A DNA stretch of 64,000 nt, from contig NZ_CP147407.1 of the NCBI RefSeq assembly GCF_037201815.1, forward strand, positions 2,426,723 through 2,490,722, written 5' to 3'. The notes under the pieces were generated by a model. It was not told the origin of the DNA, ran no database searches, and saw only the letters and a list, made by a program, of their open reading frames with translations. The first letter of the stretch is position 1; each line of letters starts with the position of its first letter. Source of the stretch: Metabacillus sp. FJAT-52054 (lineage in GTDB: Bacteria > Bacillota > Bacilli > Bacillales > Bacillaceae). Below are positions 45,430-55,845 of the stretch, piece after piece. The translations under genes were made by a program, and so were the position numbers.

Positions 45430-47579
45430 CGTTCTTCCTTAACGTCCTCATATCCAAGAACGTCATAAAGCTTGTCCAGTACCTTCCTTGCAGCGGCAGG
45501 AATGACCGTACCGGGTCCAAAAATTTCAGCTGCTCCGTTTTCTTTAAGAAAATCATAGTCTCTATAAGGAATTACACCGCCGATGATGATCAAAATGTCC
45601 TCCCTCCCAAGCCTTTTCAGTTCTGCTTTCAGCTGCGGCAGCAAGGTTTTGTGACCGGCTGCAAGAGAACTCATTCCGACTACATGGACATCATTTTCTA
45701 CGGCCTGTGCAGCGGTTTCAGCAGGTGTCTGGAAAAGCGGTCCGATATCCACGTCAAATCCCAAATCGGCAAAAGCAGTAGCAATCACTTTCGCACCTCG
45801 GTCATGTCCATCCTGGCCCATCTTTGCAATCAGAATCCTTGGTCTTCTTCCCTCATACTCCTGAAATTCATCGGCTGCCTTTCGGACTGAGCTGATCTCT
45901 TCTTCATTGGAATATTCGGAACTGTATACGCCGCTCACAGATCTGATCACCGCCTGATGTCTTTTTGAAATGCGCTCAATTGCAAATGAAATCTCTCCAA
46001 GCGTAGCACGGTTTCTTGCTGCCTCTACTGCCAGCTCAAGCAGGTTGCCTTCCCCTGTTTCAGCAGACTTTGTGATTGCATTCAGCGATTGCTCTGTCTT
46101 TGCTTCGTCCCGATCAGCTTTAAGCTTTTGAAGTCTTTCAATTTGTTTGTTTCGCACTTCCGTATTATCAATATTCAGCACATCCAGGTCGTCTTCTTTT
46201 TCAAGTCTGAATCGATTGACTCCAACTATCGTTTCCATCCCTGAATCAATCCGGGCCTGCCTTCTGGCCGCTGCTTCTTCAATCCGCATCTTTGGAAGGC
46301 CGGTTTCAATGGCTTTGGCCATTCCGCCGAGCTCCTCCACTTCCTCTATTAAACTCCAAGCCCGTTCCATTAAATCATTTGTAAGAGATTCAACATAGTA
46401 GGATCCTCCCCATGGATCAATTACGCTGCAGATGCCGGTTTCCTCCTGCAGATAAAGCTGGGTATTCCTCGCAATTCTTGCACTGAAGTCAGTCGGCAGA
46501 GCGATTGCTTCATCCAATGCATTCGTATGAAGAGATTGAGTATGACCCATTGCAGCCGCATGCGCTTCAATAGCCGTTCTCGTCACATTGTTAAACGGAT
46601 CTTGCTCTGTAAGGCTCCAGCCGGATGTTTGCGAGTGCGTCCTAAGCGCCAGCGATTTTGGATTTTTAGGATTAAATGGCTGGATGAGTTTAGCCCACAT
46701 TTGTCTGGCAGCCCGCATTTTCGCTACTTCCATGAAATAATTCATGCCGATTGCCCAAAAGAACGAGAGCCTCGGTGCAAAGGCATCGATATCCATTCCT
46801 GCTTTCAGCCCGGTCCGCACATATTCAAGGCCATCCGCAAGCGTGTAGGCAAGCTCTATATCATTCGGCGCTCCAGCCTCCTGCATATGGTAGCCCGAAA
46901 TGCTGATGCTGTTGAATTTCGGCATGTTCTGGGCCGTATACTTAAAAATATCGCCAATAATTCTCATCGACATATCCGGGGGGTAAATGTACGTATTCCG
47001 AACCATGTATTCTTTCAAAATATCATTTTGGATGGTACCTGTAAGCTTATCCAGCGCAACTCCCTGCTCTTCTGCGGAAACGATGTAGAATGCCATGATC
47101 GGCAGCACGGCTCCATTCATTGTCATCGAAACACTCATCTCATCCAGAGGAATGCCATCAAAAAGAATATTCATGTCTAAGATGGAGTCGATCGCCACTC
47201 CTGCTTTTCCAACATCCCCTTCTACACGCGGATGGTCAGAATCATAGCCCCGATGCGTAGCCAAGTCAAAGGCAACGGATAATCCTTTTTGCCCCATAGC
47301 AAGATTGCGCCTGTAAAAGGCATTGCTTTCCTCAGCTGTAGAAAAGCCCGCATACTGCCGGATGGTCCAAGGTCTGTTCACATACATCGCTGCATAAGGC
47401 CCCCTTGTAAAAGGAGCGAGCCCGGGGAAAGATTCTTCTGTGCCTGATGCATCCTCCGCACTGTACCACTGCTTGAGCTGAATTTTTTCATTCGTTTCAA
47501 ATACAGGCTGTGCGGTTTCATTAGCTGCTGTATTTTCAGTTACATGTAAATGGTCTGCTGTAAGCCGTACTCTTTCCAT
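45426..47579 (-). CDS. mutB: Methylmalonyl-CoA mutase, large (catalytic) subunit
   Basis: A 717-residue adenosylcobalamin-dependent mutase that isomerises (R)-methylmalonyl-CoA to succinyl-CoA. The TIM-barrel domain has [21 protein letters not shown] and [15 protein letters not shown]; the C-terminal cobalamin domain carries the base-off motif [14 protein letters not shown] (DxHxxG). It overlaps mutA by one base (TGATG) and meaB by four. This operon is absent from B. subtilis 168 as far as I know but present in other Bacillus lineages. No cobalamin riboswitch was seen upstream. Confidence 0.96.
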   Translation of the reverse strand: MERVRLTADHLHVTENTAANETAQPVFETNEKIQLKQWYSAEDASGTEESFPGLAPFTRGPYAAMYVNRPWTIRQYAGFSTAEESNAFYRRNLAMGQKGLSVAFDLATHRGYDSDHPRVEGDVGKAGVAIDSILDMNILFDGIPLDEMSVSMTMNGAVLPIMAFYIVSAEEQGVALDKLTGTIQNDILKEYMVRNTYIYPPDMSMRIIGDIFKYTAQNMPKFNSISISGYHMQEAGAPNDIELAYTLADGLEYVRTGLKAGMDIDAFAPRLSFFWAIGMNYFMEVAKMRAARQMWAKLIQPFNPKNPKSLALRTHSQTSGWSLTEQDPFNNVTRTAIEAHAAAMGHTQSLHTNALDEAIALPTDFSARIARNTQLYLQEETGICSVIDPWGGSYYVESLTNDLMERAWSLIEEVEELGGMAKAIETGLPKMRIEEAAARRQARIDSGMETIVGVNRFRLEKEDDLDVLNIDNTEVRNKQIERLQKLKADRDEAKTEQSLNAITKSAETGEGNLLELAVEAARNRATLGEISFAIERISKRHQAVIRSVSGVYSSEYSNEEEISSVRKAADEFQEYEGRRPRILIAKMGQDGHDRGAKVIATAFADLGFDVDIGPLFQTPAETAAQAVENDVHVVGMSSLAAGHKTLLPQLKAELKRLGREDILIIIGGVIPYRDYDFLKENGAAEIFGPGTVIPAAARKVLDKLYDVLGYEDVKEER

Positions 47580-49423
47580 CAGTTATGAACCCCCAATACG
47601 TTTTGCAGCTCTTCAAGAAATGCCAGTCGATTCATCCCCATAACAACTTCCCTTTGGATGGACAGTCTTTCTTCCCATTCAGCGGGCTGTTTGCCGACTG
47701 TATATATTTCTGACTTTGCGTTTCGGATAAAAGAAAAAATCTCATTCTTATATTCTATATAGCTTTGATCGCTACCGCATAAAAACACTGGTTTGTTTAA
47801 ATCTGCTCCAGAGAATGGCGTTATGCAGGCTTCTATTCCTCCTGAGTCAAGCAGGCCCGCCAGAAAATCAAGACGGGGTTTATATTCTTTAAGACTACCG
47901 AGAACAGCTATTTGTACGGATGGTGCCACGCCTTTTTGCTGTGTATATTCCAACGCATTTACTCTCAGGTTTTCAAAGGATTCCGCTAATCGAACGGGCT
48001 TGATCTGTGCTGTCTTTTTATTAATGGTTTCATAACTTATCTTTTTGCCTTCATCTAATTTAGATCTGGATTCGCTAAAGGATTCCTTCGGCCAAAGGGA
48101 GATAGGTATGTGTTTCTCAGCTGCTTCAATCCGGTCTTCAGGGTTAGCGTAATAATTGACGCCGATCATCCTTTTCTTTTGAATATTCAAGCTCTCAGCC
48201 AGCGCGTCATAGCCGGCAGATAATTCAGCTTGAATATCACCCTCTTGAAGCACCTTCAGAAAACCACCGTTTTCTTCGATTTCCAAGATTTTATCCCACG
48301 CTGCTTTGGCTAATTCCTGTGTAAGCGACTCGATATACCATGATCCTCCGGAAGGATCATTAACTTTTCCAAGCAGGCTTTCCTCACTCAGCAGATAATG
48401 AATATTTCTTGCTGCCCGCTCAGATAAAATAGAGCCGCCATTCACCTCATCAAAGGGAAGAATGGTAATGGCATCCGCATTCCCGAGCACAGCTGAAAAG
48501 GCTTCGGTTGACGTGCGGAGGAGATTCACATGAACATCCAGCCGTGACTTATTAAAGGAGGATGTTTTGACGTGTGTATAAAGCTTTTGCGCTTCAAGGT
48601 CCCCTCCAAACGCGGAAACAATCGAGCTCCACAGCAGGCGTGCTGCGCGGAGCTTCGCTGTTTCCATGAAAAATTGGGATCCGGATGAGAAACTGAATGC
48701 AGATTTTCCTGCAGCGAGCTCAGCTGATTTTCCATTTTCTCTGCACCAATTTAAAAAATCGATGGCTTTCGCAAAGGTATAGGCCAGTTCCTGAACAGCA
48801 TTTGCGCCGCTATTGTGAAGCAGATCTCCTTTAAAAAGGATGGTTTTCTGATTACCTGATCCTGCAGCCGCTTCCGTATAATCCATCATCCAGCAGAGGG
48901 CATGATCAAGGTCCTCAAGGTTGCCCTGCATCACCGCCTCATATGGGTCACATCCTGCCGTTCCCTCTCCAAGACTCTTCATCTCTGCTGCAAAAGAAGC
49001 CATAAGCTCCGGAGCCTCTTCAAAGTCGATTATATAATGAAGATTGCTTGATTTTAGATGAGCTATGAGCTTCTGAAAATTACCCTGCTCCAGGATGGTT
49101 TGCAGAGAAGATAAATAAAAGGAATTTAACCCTTTTTCGTCCGCAGAATCCAGAGCGGAGACGAGATGATCGATCGATTCATAATGATCAATCGATTGTG
49201 ACGTTTTCCACATCTCTCTTATTTTCTTAGTACCCCTTATGTAAGGAGCCTCTCCAGGCTCTGAAACTTGTACTGAATCTTTTTTTAAATAAAGCGGTTT
49301 CAAAATGATCTTTTCATTTGTAATGGTCTTAAGTGATTCAGCAGACTTTCCTTTTAGCGCTTTGCTGACTGCTTCAAGCCATGCCTGCTCTGTAGCTTCC
49401 TGCGTACTCTGCCCCTTGTTCAT
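47579..49423 (-). CDS. mutA: Methylmalonyl-CoA mutase, small subunit
   Basis: A 614-residue partner of MutB. It has the mutase barrel fold with [20 protein letters not shown] and [23 protein letters not shown], but the C-terminal domain lacks the DxHxxG cobalamin motif and it is not itself catalytic, as is usual for the small subunit. First gene of mutA-mutB-meaB. The ATG at 49423 follows TGGGAAGCAG. Direct repeats at 49457 and 49479 lie about 35-57 bp upstream. The pathway link is propionyl-CoA disposal from valine, isoleucine and odd-chain fatty acids. Confidence 0.93.
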   Translation of the reverse strand: MNKGQSTQEATEQAWLEAVSKALKGKSAESLKTITNEKIILKPLYLKKDSVQVSEPGEAPYIRGTKKIREMWKTSQSIDHYESIDHLVSALDSADEKGLNSFYLSSLQTILEQGNFQKLIAHLKSSNLHYIIDFEEAPELMASFAAEMKSLGEGTAGCDPYEAVMQGNLEDLDHALCWMMDYTEAAAGSGNQKTILFKGDLLHNSGANAVQELAYTFAKAIDFLNWCRENGKSAELAAGKSAFSFSSGSQFFMETAKLRAARLLWSSIVSAFGGDLEAQKLYTHVKTSSFNKSRLDVHVNLLRTSTEAFSAVLGNADAITILPFDEVNGGSILSERAARNIHYLLSEESLLGKVNDPSGGSWYIESLTQELAKAAWDKILEIEENGGFLKVLQEGDIQAELSAGYDALAESLNIQKKRMIGVNYYANPEDRIEAAEKHIPISLWPKESFSESRSKLDEGKKISYETINKKTAQIKPVRLAESFENLRVNALEYTQQKGVAPSVQIAVLGSLKEYKPRLDFLAGLLDSGGIEACITPFSGADLNKPVFLCGSDQSYIEYKNEIFSFIRNAKSEIYTVGKQPAEWEERLSIQREVVMGMNRLAFLEELQNVLGVHN

Positions 49424-49456
49424 TTTCTGCTTCCCATTGGAAGCCCACCCCCTAAG

Positions 49457-49489
49457 AATGCGTTTTCATTTATAAGGAAATGCGTTTCC
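49457..49489. promoter_or_regulatory. Direct repeats between mutA and bmrU
   Basis: AATGCGTTTTC (49457-49467) and AATGCGTTTCC (49479-49489) are repeated 22 bp apart, two helical turns, in the divergent mutA/bmrU region. They could be binding sites for a regulator of the mut operon. The motif is not one I recognise. Confidence 0.35.
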
Positions 49490-49608
49490 TATCCCATACC
49501 TTATTGTATTATAACTATTTATATCCAGCAATTGCAGGGTGTAGTTTTCATCCTCTCCCGTGGTGGTATACTAGTTGTAACGATTCTGTAGGTAAAGGAA
49601 GAGCGTTT

Positions 49609-50505
49609 ATGAAAAAAACCATGTTAATCATTAATGGCAGCGCCGGACAGAAAAATGTAGAAAAAAGCCTTCAAATTATCGTACCGGTGCTGACGAAGGC
49701 AAGCCCGCATCTCCTGATTCTGCAGACGCAGCGAGCTTTGGATGCAAAACGGTACTGCGAATTGTATGGAGAAGAGATGGACATCGTTTATATTCTAGGT
49801 GGAGACGGAACGGTACACGAATGCATAAATGGACTCGCTCAACTGAAGAACAGGCCGGCAGTTGGCATATTGCCAGGCGGAACATGCAACGATTTTGCGA
49901 GGACATTAGGGATACCTGCAAATTTGAAAGAGGCGGTCCAAGTTTTATCAAATGGCAGCAAACGCAAGATTGATGTGCTCCAGGCGAGTGAGCTATATTT
50001 CCTGAATTTCTGGGGAATCGGTTTGATTACTGAAACCTCCAACAATATTGTGGGGGCTGAAAAGGCGATGCTCGGAAAGATCAGCTACTTTTTAAGTGCA
50101 TTTCGCACGGTTCAGAAAATGGATCCATTTCCTGTCCATTTAAAGGCGGATGATCAGGAATTTGATGGAGAGGCTGTGATGGTGATTGTAGCAAACGGTG
50201 GATTTATCGGCACCAATCCTCTCCCTTACCCTGGTATTGAACCGGATGACGGAAAAGCAGATGTGTTTATTTTAAAAAATACAAACTTAGCTACCATAAG
50301 GGATTTGCTTACCATGAAAGATGCGTCACAGTGGGACAACAACGAATCGGATCTTCTTCATTTCACAGGAGCAAACATGGAAATCACAACAGAAACGCCG
50401 ATGAAGGCAGATACTGATGGGGAAGTATACTCCGGTACACCTGAAACAATAAAGGTCTTAAATCAGCATTTAGACTTTTTGGTACCTAATGAGGAAACGA
50501 AATAG
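49609..50505 (+). CDS. bmrU: Lipid kinase BmrU (YegS/diacylglycerol kinase family)
   Basis: A 298-residue soluble lipid kinase. The catalytic N-terminal domain has the family signature IYILGGDGTVHECINGLAQ and GILPGGTCNDFARTLGIP, and the C-terminal beta-sandwich ends with ETPMKADTDGEVY. AAAGGA precedes ATG 49609; the frame extends upstream without support. In B. subtilis bmrU is followed by the drug exporter gene bmr and bmrR; here an insertion sequence begins ten bases after the stop and no bmr follows. Confidence 0.9.
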   Translation: MKKTMLIINGSAGQKNVEKSLQIIVPVLTKASPHLLILQTQRALDAKRYCELYGEEMDIVYILGGDGTVHECINGLAQLKNRPAVGILPGGTCNDFARTLGIPANLKEAVQVLSNGSKRKIDVLQASELYFLNFWGIGLITETSNNIVGAEKAMLGKISYFLSAFRTVQKMDPFPVHLKADDQEFDGEAVMVIVANGGFIGTNPLPYPGIEPDDGKADVFILKNTNLATIRDLLTMKDASQWDNNESDLLHFTGANMEITTETPMKADTDGEVYSGTPETIKVLNQHLDFLVPNEETK

Positions 50506-50553
50506 AGAAACAGGAAGAGTCTGGGACAAAACTAACCAGAAAAAATAAGTAAA

Positions 50554-50588
50554 GGGTTCCGATCAGATGGTTTTTCTGATCGGGACCC
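50554..50588. terminator. Left-end hairpin of the IS
   Basis: GGGTTCCGATCAGA and TCTGATCGGGACCC form a 14-bp stem with one G-U. It can stop transcription into or out of the element. Confidence 0.65.
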
Positions 50589-50622
50589 TATTTTATGTTG
50601 AAATCTGCTTTTCTTTGTACTT

Positions 50623-52194
50623 TTATGTGTTCATGGCGGTGTACTTTTTCAAGTTCACCGCCATGAAGGCAAAGCCTAGTTCGTTTTCAACCCTGTTCTT
50701 GCCCCTGACGGACATTCGGTTGAAACGCAAATTAGCCTTCAGATATCCAAAAACTGGTTCTACGTCAATTTTTCGCTGAGCGTAGATGGAACCCGTTTTT
50801 TCTTCCGAAAGCTGCTGCTTGATCTGATTTTTTTGTTGTTCCCACTTCTCATTGTAATAGACCTTGCGGTTATTCCCATCCTTCGCTTTTGTACATTGAG
50901 CGCGTAGAGGGCAATCGGAACAATCCTCGCATTCGTAAACTTTCATCTCTCGCTTAAAGCCGTTTCGATCGGTGCGATGGGATACATATTGGAACGGTAA
51001 TCGTTTTTCTTGTGGGCATATGAACGAGTCGTCTTCTTCCTTGTACGTCCAATTGGCGGCGTGAAACTCGTTCTTCTTGAAATTCTTTTTGTTCTCTTTA
51101 CGATAGGTATTATAGGTAATGAGCGGTGTCCGTTTTCGATTCTCTATGACATCCGCGTAGTTTTCTTCGCTTCCATACCCCGCATCCGCGACGATATACT
51201 CCGGGAGTGTGAAGAAGTGCTTCTCAATATGATTCAAAAATGGAATGAATGTGCGTGTATCCGTTGGGTTTGGAAATAAATCGTAAGCGAGTGTAAATTG
51301 GCCTTGAGTCGCAATCTGAACATTATAACCGGGTTTGAGTTGTCCATTTTTCATGTAATCATCTTTCATTCGCATGAACGTCGCGTCCAAATCCGTCTTG
51401 GAGTAACTGTTGCGTTCCTTGAAGATTTTCATATCGTTCTCATATTTTTGTTTGCGCCTCATAAAATCTGAAAACATCTTATGAAGCTTCTTTGGTTCTT
51501 TGCGCATGGAACGAAGTTCTTTCCGAACTTTCATATCATCACTTGCTTCTATTTTTTGAGTCAGGTCCTCGACTTTTTCTTCTAGTTTTTTGGCGATTAC
51601 GGAGAGTTCTTCGATCTTGAGTTCTTCCTGACTTTCCCGTTCGATGGCCAGAATAATATCTTTTTTCAATAGTTCATCATAGATTTGGCTGGATTTCTCC
51701 ATCAAACTGGCACTGAATTTTTCCACTGATTTTCGCCAGACAAATGTAAACTTATTGGCGTTGGCTTCAATTTTGGTTCCATCAATAAAAATCGCCTCGG
51801 CATCAATCAGCTTTTTTTGAACCAGCTGACAGCGAAATTGGACAAAGCCTTGACGAAGAAGGTGTTTAACTTCCGGATGGACACGGAACCGGTTAATGGT
51901 TCGATAACACGGGACATACCCTTGAGAAAGCCACATCATCCGAACGCTGTCTGTAAGGAGTCCCTCAATTTTTCTGCCAGAAAAAACAGATTGGGTATAG
52001 GCGCATAAGATAATTTTCATCATCATTCTCGGATGATAAGCTGGACACCCGGTCTCGCGTACGAAACTAGAAAAGGCTTCGTTGGGAATCTGTTCAACCA
52101 AATGATGAACGGTGTAGGCAATGTCTTTTTCATCGAGTTTCATTTCTAAATCCAGGGGCAAAACAACTTGGTCCATGTTATACTGTTTATACAT
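50623..52194 (-). CDS. IS1182-family transposase
   Basis: A 523-residue DDE transposase. The N-terminal part matches the IS1182/IS5-like opening (LEMKLDEKDIAYTVHHLVEQIP, then CPAYHPRMMMKIILCAYTQS); the first Asp of the catalytic triad is in AIFIDGTKIEANANKF and the second in YIVADAGYGSEEN; a zinc-ribbon-like stretch CEDCSDCPLRAQCTKA lies near the end. A long acidic/basic coiled-coil region separates them (residues 170-270). The ATG is at 52194, with GGAGGTGCC upstream. The gene is intact and fills the element. Confidence 0.94.
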   Translation of the reverse strand: MYKQYNMDQVVLPLDLEMKLDEKDIAYTVHHLVEQIPNEAFSSFVRETGCPAYHPRMMMKIILCAYTQSVFSGRKIEGLLTDSVRMMWLSQGYVPCYRTINRFRVHPEVKHLLRQGFVQFRCQLVQKKLIDAEAIFIDGTKIEANANKFTFVWRKSVEKFSASLMEKSSQIYDELLKKDIILAIERESQEELKIEELSVIAKKLEEKVEDLTQKIEASDDMKVRKELRSMRKEPKKLHKMFSDFMRRKQKYENDMKIFKERNSYSKTDLDATFMRMKDDYMKNGQLKPGYNVQIATQGQFTLAYDLFPNPTDTRTFIPFLNHIEKHFFTLPEYIVADAGYGSEENYADVIENRKRTPLITYNTYRKENKKNFKKNEFHAANWTYKEEDDSFICPQEKRLPFQYVSHRTDRNGFKREMKVYECEDCSDCPLRAQCTKAKDGNNRKVYYNEKWEQQKNQIKQQLSEEKTGSIYAQRKIDVEPVFGYLKANLRFNRMSVRGKNRVENELGFAFMAVNLKKYTAMNT

Positions 52195-52284
52195 AAGGGC
52201 ACCTCCGATGGTTATTGTGTGGTAACTTTAATTTTATCAGAAGGTGTCCTTATATTCTTCATTAAAAATGCACGAAAAAATAGA

Positions 52285-52323
52285 AAGAGAGGCCGTCGCA
52301 ACTTATTTGCGACGGCCTCTCTT
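52285..52323. terminator. Right-end 17-bp perfect hairpin of the IS
   Basis: AAGAGAGGCCGTCGCAA and TTGCGACGGCCTCTCTT are perfectly complementary around CTTAT. It lies just inside the right inverted repeat and downstream of bkdB, and may shield the transposase from readthrough from the bkd operon. Confidence 0.8.
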
Positions 52324-52388
52324 ATTTACAGGGATTTGTCCCAGCCTCTTTTCAATTCACTATAGAAGTTGGTGTTCAGCCTTATTTC

Positions 52389-53693
52389 TTAATAAACAGA
52401 CGTCGTTTCTTTCGAAATATTTTCAAGAATTTCTTTCACTCTAGCAAGGAAACGTCCGCAAACCAGACCGTCTAATACACGATGATCAAGAGATAAACAC
52501 AGATTAACCATATCGCGAACGGCAATCATTCCATTGTTCATCACAACCGGACGCTTTACGATCGACTCGATTTGGAGGATTGCAGCCTGCGGGTGGTTGA
52601 TAATTCCCATTGACTGAACAGAACCAAATGAACCCGTGTTATTCACAGTGAAGGTACCGTCCTTCATATCATTGGAACCGAGCTTTCCGCTTCTTACCTT
52701 TCCGGCAAGCTCCGTAATTTCCCTGGCAATTCCTTTGATCGTTTTTTCATCGGCTTGTTTAATGACAGGGACGAATAATGCGTCATCCGTGGCGACAGCG
52801 ATGGATAAATTGATGTCTTTTTTCTGTACAATCTTGTCTCCCGCCCACATGGAGTTCATTTGCGGGAATTCTTTTAGCGCTTGCGAGACAGCTTTTACAA
52901 AGAACGCAAAGAAGGTTAAGTTGAAGCCTTCTTTCTTCTTGAATTCATCTTTTATGGATCCGCGGTACTCCACAAGGCTTGTAACATCCACTTCAACCAT
53001 CATCCAGGCATGAGGAGCCTCATGCTTGCTTTTAAGCATATTGGCAGCTATTGCTTTTCGTACACCTGTTACCGGAATTTCAATGTCTCCAGGAGCAACT
53101 GAAACCGAAGCTGGGGCTGCCTTAGCTTGAGTAGCTTGAGTGTGTGCCGGTTGCTCTGTTATCGTTTCTTTCTTTTCTGCCGGTGCTTGCTGCTTGGATT
53201 CCGCCGCGCTGCTTTGAGCACCGGCTTTTGGTGCTGTACCGCCGTCAATCAGCTGCTGCAGATCTTTTCGTGTAATTCTCCCGCCAGCTCCGGTGCCGTT
53301 CACTTGCTCAAGATCGATTGCGTTATCCTGGGCAAGGCGCAGGACAGCCGGTGAATACCTTTTTTTATTAGATTGATCGCCACTGCCTTCGGGCTTAACT
53401 GACGTTTCCGCAGGTGCCTGTTCAGCTGAAGGAGCTTCTTCTTGAGCGCCTCCCTCTACTTCCACCTTGCAGATCACTTGTCCGACCTCAAGTGTGTCCC
53501 CTTCTTCAGCTGTGAGCTCTTTAATAATCCCTGAAAAGGAAGAAGGAACCTCAGCGTTTACCTTATCTGTCATAACTTCCGCAATCGGATCGTATTTGTT
53601 AACCTTGTCTCCTACCGAAACCAGCCATTTGCTGATCGTACCTTCTGTAACACTTTCCCCAAGCTGGGGCATGGTCATTTGTTCCATTCCCAT
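52389..53693 (-). CDS. bkdB: Branched-chain 2-oxoacid dehydrogenase E2
   Basis: A 434-residue dihydrolipoyl acyltransferase. Order: lipoyl domain (residues 1-80, lipoylated Lys in VMTDKVNAEVPS), Ala/Pro/Glu-rich linker, E1/E3-binding domain (SPAVLRLAQDNAIDLEQVNGTG), a second linker, and the trimeric acyltransferase core with LSLDHRVLDG carrying the catalytic His/Asp. It transfers isobutyryl, isovaleryl or 2-methylbutyryl groups to CoA. Last gene of the bkd operon; the IS lies directly downstream. Confidence 0.96.
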   Translation of the reverse strand: MGMEQMTMPQLGESVTEGTISKWLVSVGDKVNKYDPIAEVMTDKVNAEVPSSFSGIIKELTAEEGDTLEVGQVICKVEVEGGAQEEAPSAEQAPAETSVKPEGSGDQSNKKRYSPAVLRLAQDNAIDLEQVNGTGAGGRITRKDLQQLIDGGTAPKAGAQSSAAESKQQAPAEKKETITEQPAHTQATQAKAAPASVSVAPGDIEIPVTGVRKAIAANMLKSKHEAPHAWMMVEVDVTSLVEYRGSIKDEFKKKEGFNLTFFAFFVKAVSQALKEFPQMNSMWAGDKIVQKKDINLSIAVATDDALFVPVIKQADEKTIKGIAREITELAGKVRSGKLGSNDMKDGTFTVNNTGSFGSVQSMGIINHPQAAILQIESIVKRPVVMNNGMIAVRDMVNLCLSLDHRVLDGLVCGRFLARVKEILENISKETTSVY

Positions 53694-53718
53694 CGATTGG
53701 CACTCCCTTTATAAAAGA

Positions 53719-54702
53719 TTAAAATTCAGCAAGCTCTCTCATAGCCGCTTCCACTTTATCCGGATTCACCATAAAGTATTTTTCCATTGTCGGCGCATAA
53801 GGCATAGCAGGAACATCAGGTCCCGCAAGACGCATGATTGGAGCATCAAGATCAAACAGGCAATTTTCAGCTATAATTGCTGAAACCTCGCTCATAATGC
53901 TTCCTTCTTTGTTATCCTCTGTCAGCAAAAGAACCTTACCTGTTTTAGAGGCCGCTTCCATAATTGCTTCTTTATCAAGCGGATAAACGGTTCGCAAATC
54001 AAGGATGTGCGCAGAAATTCCGTCCTGTGCCAGTCTTTCCGCAGCTTGAAGCGCAAAATGGACACAAAGACCGTATGTAATAACCGTGATGTCCTCTCCC
54101 TCTCTTTTCACATCAGCTTTTCCAATTGGCAGCACGTAATCATCTGAAGGAACTTCCCCTTTAATTAAGCGGTATGCACGTTTGTGCTCGAAAAACAAAA
54201 CAGGATCCTCTTCACGGATCGCAGCTTTGAGCAGTCCTTTTACATCATACGGAGTAGAAGGCATGACAATTTTCAAGCCTGGTGTATTGGCAAAAAGTGC
54301 TTCAACGGACTGGGAATGATATAGAGCACCGTGAACTCCACCGCCATAAGGAGCACGGATTACGATTGGACAGCTCCAGTCATTATTCGTACGGTAGCGG
54401 ATCTTCGCTGCTTCTGAAACAATTTGGTTTACAGCCGGCATAATGAAATCGGCAAATTGCATTTCGGCAATCGGACGCATTCCGTACATGGCTGCTCCGA
54501 TTCCAACGCCCGCAATAGCCGACTCTGCAAGCGGTGTATCAATGACACGCTCTTCCCCAAATTGGTCATACAATCCAAAAGTGGCTTTAAAAACGCCGCC
54601 TTTTTTCCCGACATCTTCTCCTAAAATAAATACTTTGTCATCGCGTTCCATCTCTTCCCGGATTGCCATCGTGACGGCATCAATATAAGATATTACTGCC
54701 AT
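53719..54702 (-). CDS. bkdAB: Branched-chain 2-oxoacid dehydrogenase E1 beta
   Basis: A 327-residue E1 beta subunit. VFILGEDVGKKGGVFKATFGL near the start is the thiamine-diphosphate-activating Glu region, and RIRYRTNN, FEHKRAYR, and DVPAMPYAP follow in the usual order. It pairs with E1 alpha 12 bp upstream. AAGGAGG precedes ATG 54702. The E1 heterotetramer decarboxylates 2-oxoacids from valine, leucine and isoleucine and primes branched-chain fatty acid synthesis. Confidence 0.96.
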   Translation of the reverse strand: MAVISYIDAVTMAIREEMERDDKVFILGEDVGKKGGVFKATFGLYDQFGEERVIDTPLAESAIAGVGIGAAMYGMRPIAEMQFADFIMPAVNQIVSEAAKIRYRTNNDWSCPIVIRAPYGGGVHGALYHSQSVEALFANTPGLKIVMPSTPYDVKGLLKAAIREEDPVLFFEHKRAYRLIKGEVPSDDYVLPIGKADVKREGEDITVITYGLCVHFALQAAERLAQDGISAHILDLRTVYPLDKEAIMEAASKTGKVLLLTEDNKEGSIMSEVSAIIAENCLFDLDAPIMRLAGPDVPAMPYAPTMEKYFMVNPDKVEAAMRELAEF

Positions 54703-54714
54703 TTTTTCTCCTCC

Positions 54715-55707
54715 TTACTCCGCATATACATGCTTCATTGCTGATTCAGGATCTGCATAAGCCGCATTTTCTGCATAATCAGTTGCTTCATTCACAGCCT
54801 GCATGATTTCATCCAAGATGGCTTTTTCTACTTCATCTGTAAGTACACCTGCTTCTCTCAAGTAAGCAGCGAATTTTACATTTGGATCATTCTTTTTCGC
54901 TTCGGCTACTTCTTCCTGTTCCCTGTAGCTTCTGTCATCATCATCACTGGAGTGAGGAGTCAGCCTGTAGGAAATGGTTTCAATCAGAGTCGGGCCTTCT
55001 CCGCGGCGGCCGCGTTCAGCTGCTTCTTTTACTGCTTTATATACTTCAAGCGGATCATTTCCGTCAATTGTAAATCCAGGCATGCCATATCCAATGGCAC
55101 GGTCGGATACATTTTTAGCCGCTACCTGCTTCTCATATGGAACCGAAATCGCATATTTGTTGTTTTCGCACATGAAAATAACCGGAAGTTTATGTACTCC
55201 TGCAAAGTTAGCTCCTTCATGGAAGTCACCCTGGTTGGAGGAACCTTCTCCAAATGTTACGAACGTCACAATATCTTTCTTTTCCATTCTTCCCGCCATC
55301 GCGATTCCGACTGCATGAGGTACCTGAGTTGTTACTGGTGAGGACCCTGTTACAATACGGTTTGATTTCTGCCCAAAATGTCCTGGCATCTGGCGTCCGC
55401 CTGAGTTCGGATCTTCTGCTTTCGCAAAGCCTGAAAGCATTAAATCTTTAGCCGTCATTCCGAATGTCAGCACAACACCCATATCGCGATAATAAGGAAG
55501 AACATAATCTTTTTCACGGTCCAGCGCGTACGCCGCTCCTACCTGTGCTGCCTCCTGCCCTTGACAGGAAATAACAAACGGGATTTTCCCGGAGCGGTTC
55601 AATAGCCACATCCGCTCATCAATTTTTCTTGCCATAACCATTGTTTTGTACATTTCAAGCACTTGCTCATCTGAAAGCCCAAGTGCAGCATGACGATTTT
55701 CAGCCAT
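54715..55707 (-). CDS. bkdAA: Branched-chain 2-oxoacid dehydrogenase E1 alpha
   Basis: A 330-residue E1 alpha subunit. The thiamine diphosphate motif is FVTFGEGSSNQGDFHEGANFAGVHKLPVIFMCENN (GDG-like start, NN end), and the phosphorylation-loop region reads SYRLTPHSSDDDDRSY. AGGAGG lies before the ATG. The 138-bp gap to lpdV holds a GCCGCA/TGCGGC hairpin (55774-55788) without a T run. Part of the bkd operon, cytoplasmic complex. Confidence 0.96.
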   Translation of the reverse strand: MAENRHAALGLSDEQVLEMYKTMVMARKIDERMWLLNRSGKIPFVISCQGQEAAQVGAAYALDREKDYVLPYYRDMGVVLTFGMTAKDLMLSGFAKAEDPNSGGRQMPGHFGQKSNRIVTGSSPVTTQVPHAVGIAMAGRMEKKDIVTFVTFGEGSSNQGDFHEGANFAGVHKLPVIFMCENNKYAISVPYEKQVAAKNVSDRAIGYGMPGFTIDGNDPLEVYKAVKEAAERGRRGEGPTLIETISYRLTPHSSDDDDRSYREQEEVAEAKKNDPNVKFAAYLREAGVLTDEVEKAILDEIMQAVNEATDYAENAAYADPESAMKHVYAE

Positions 55708-55845
55708 GATAATCCCTCCTTAATCATAACTTCCATCAGCGGAATGGTGTTTTTCTCTGACGGTTCGTTCAGGGCCGCAGGTTGCGGCGCTATTAGTCTG
55801 TATTTTTCACTCGTGCTTTTACACCGTACATCAGGCAAGCTTGAA

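Larger units (their letters stand above)
50515..52350. mobile_element. IS1182-family insertion sequence
   Basis: Terminal inverted repeats AAGAGTCTGGGACAAA (50515-50530) and, reversed, AAGAGGCTGGGACAAA (52335-52350) match at 15 of 16 positions and flank one transposase gene. A hairpin lies inside each end. It sits between bmrU and bkdB. No direct target duplication is obvious in the flanks. The reading frame is intact, so the element may be active. Confidence 0.88.

Noticed and set aside
46527..47180. A 217-codon plus-strand frame antisense to mutB.
   Set aside because: Opposite a highly conserved catalytic subunit; no ribosome binding site or family signature.
49450..49490. CcpA cre site upstream of mutA.
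   Set aside because: The best 14-bp window has at least two mismatches at key positions, including the conserved T and final A.
55774..55788. GCCGCA/TGCGGC hairpin between lpdV and bkdAA as a terminator.
   Set aside because: No T run follows and the operon must continue through it; at most a processing or pausing site.
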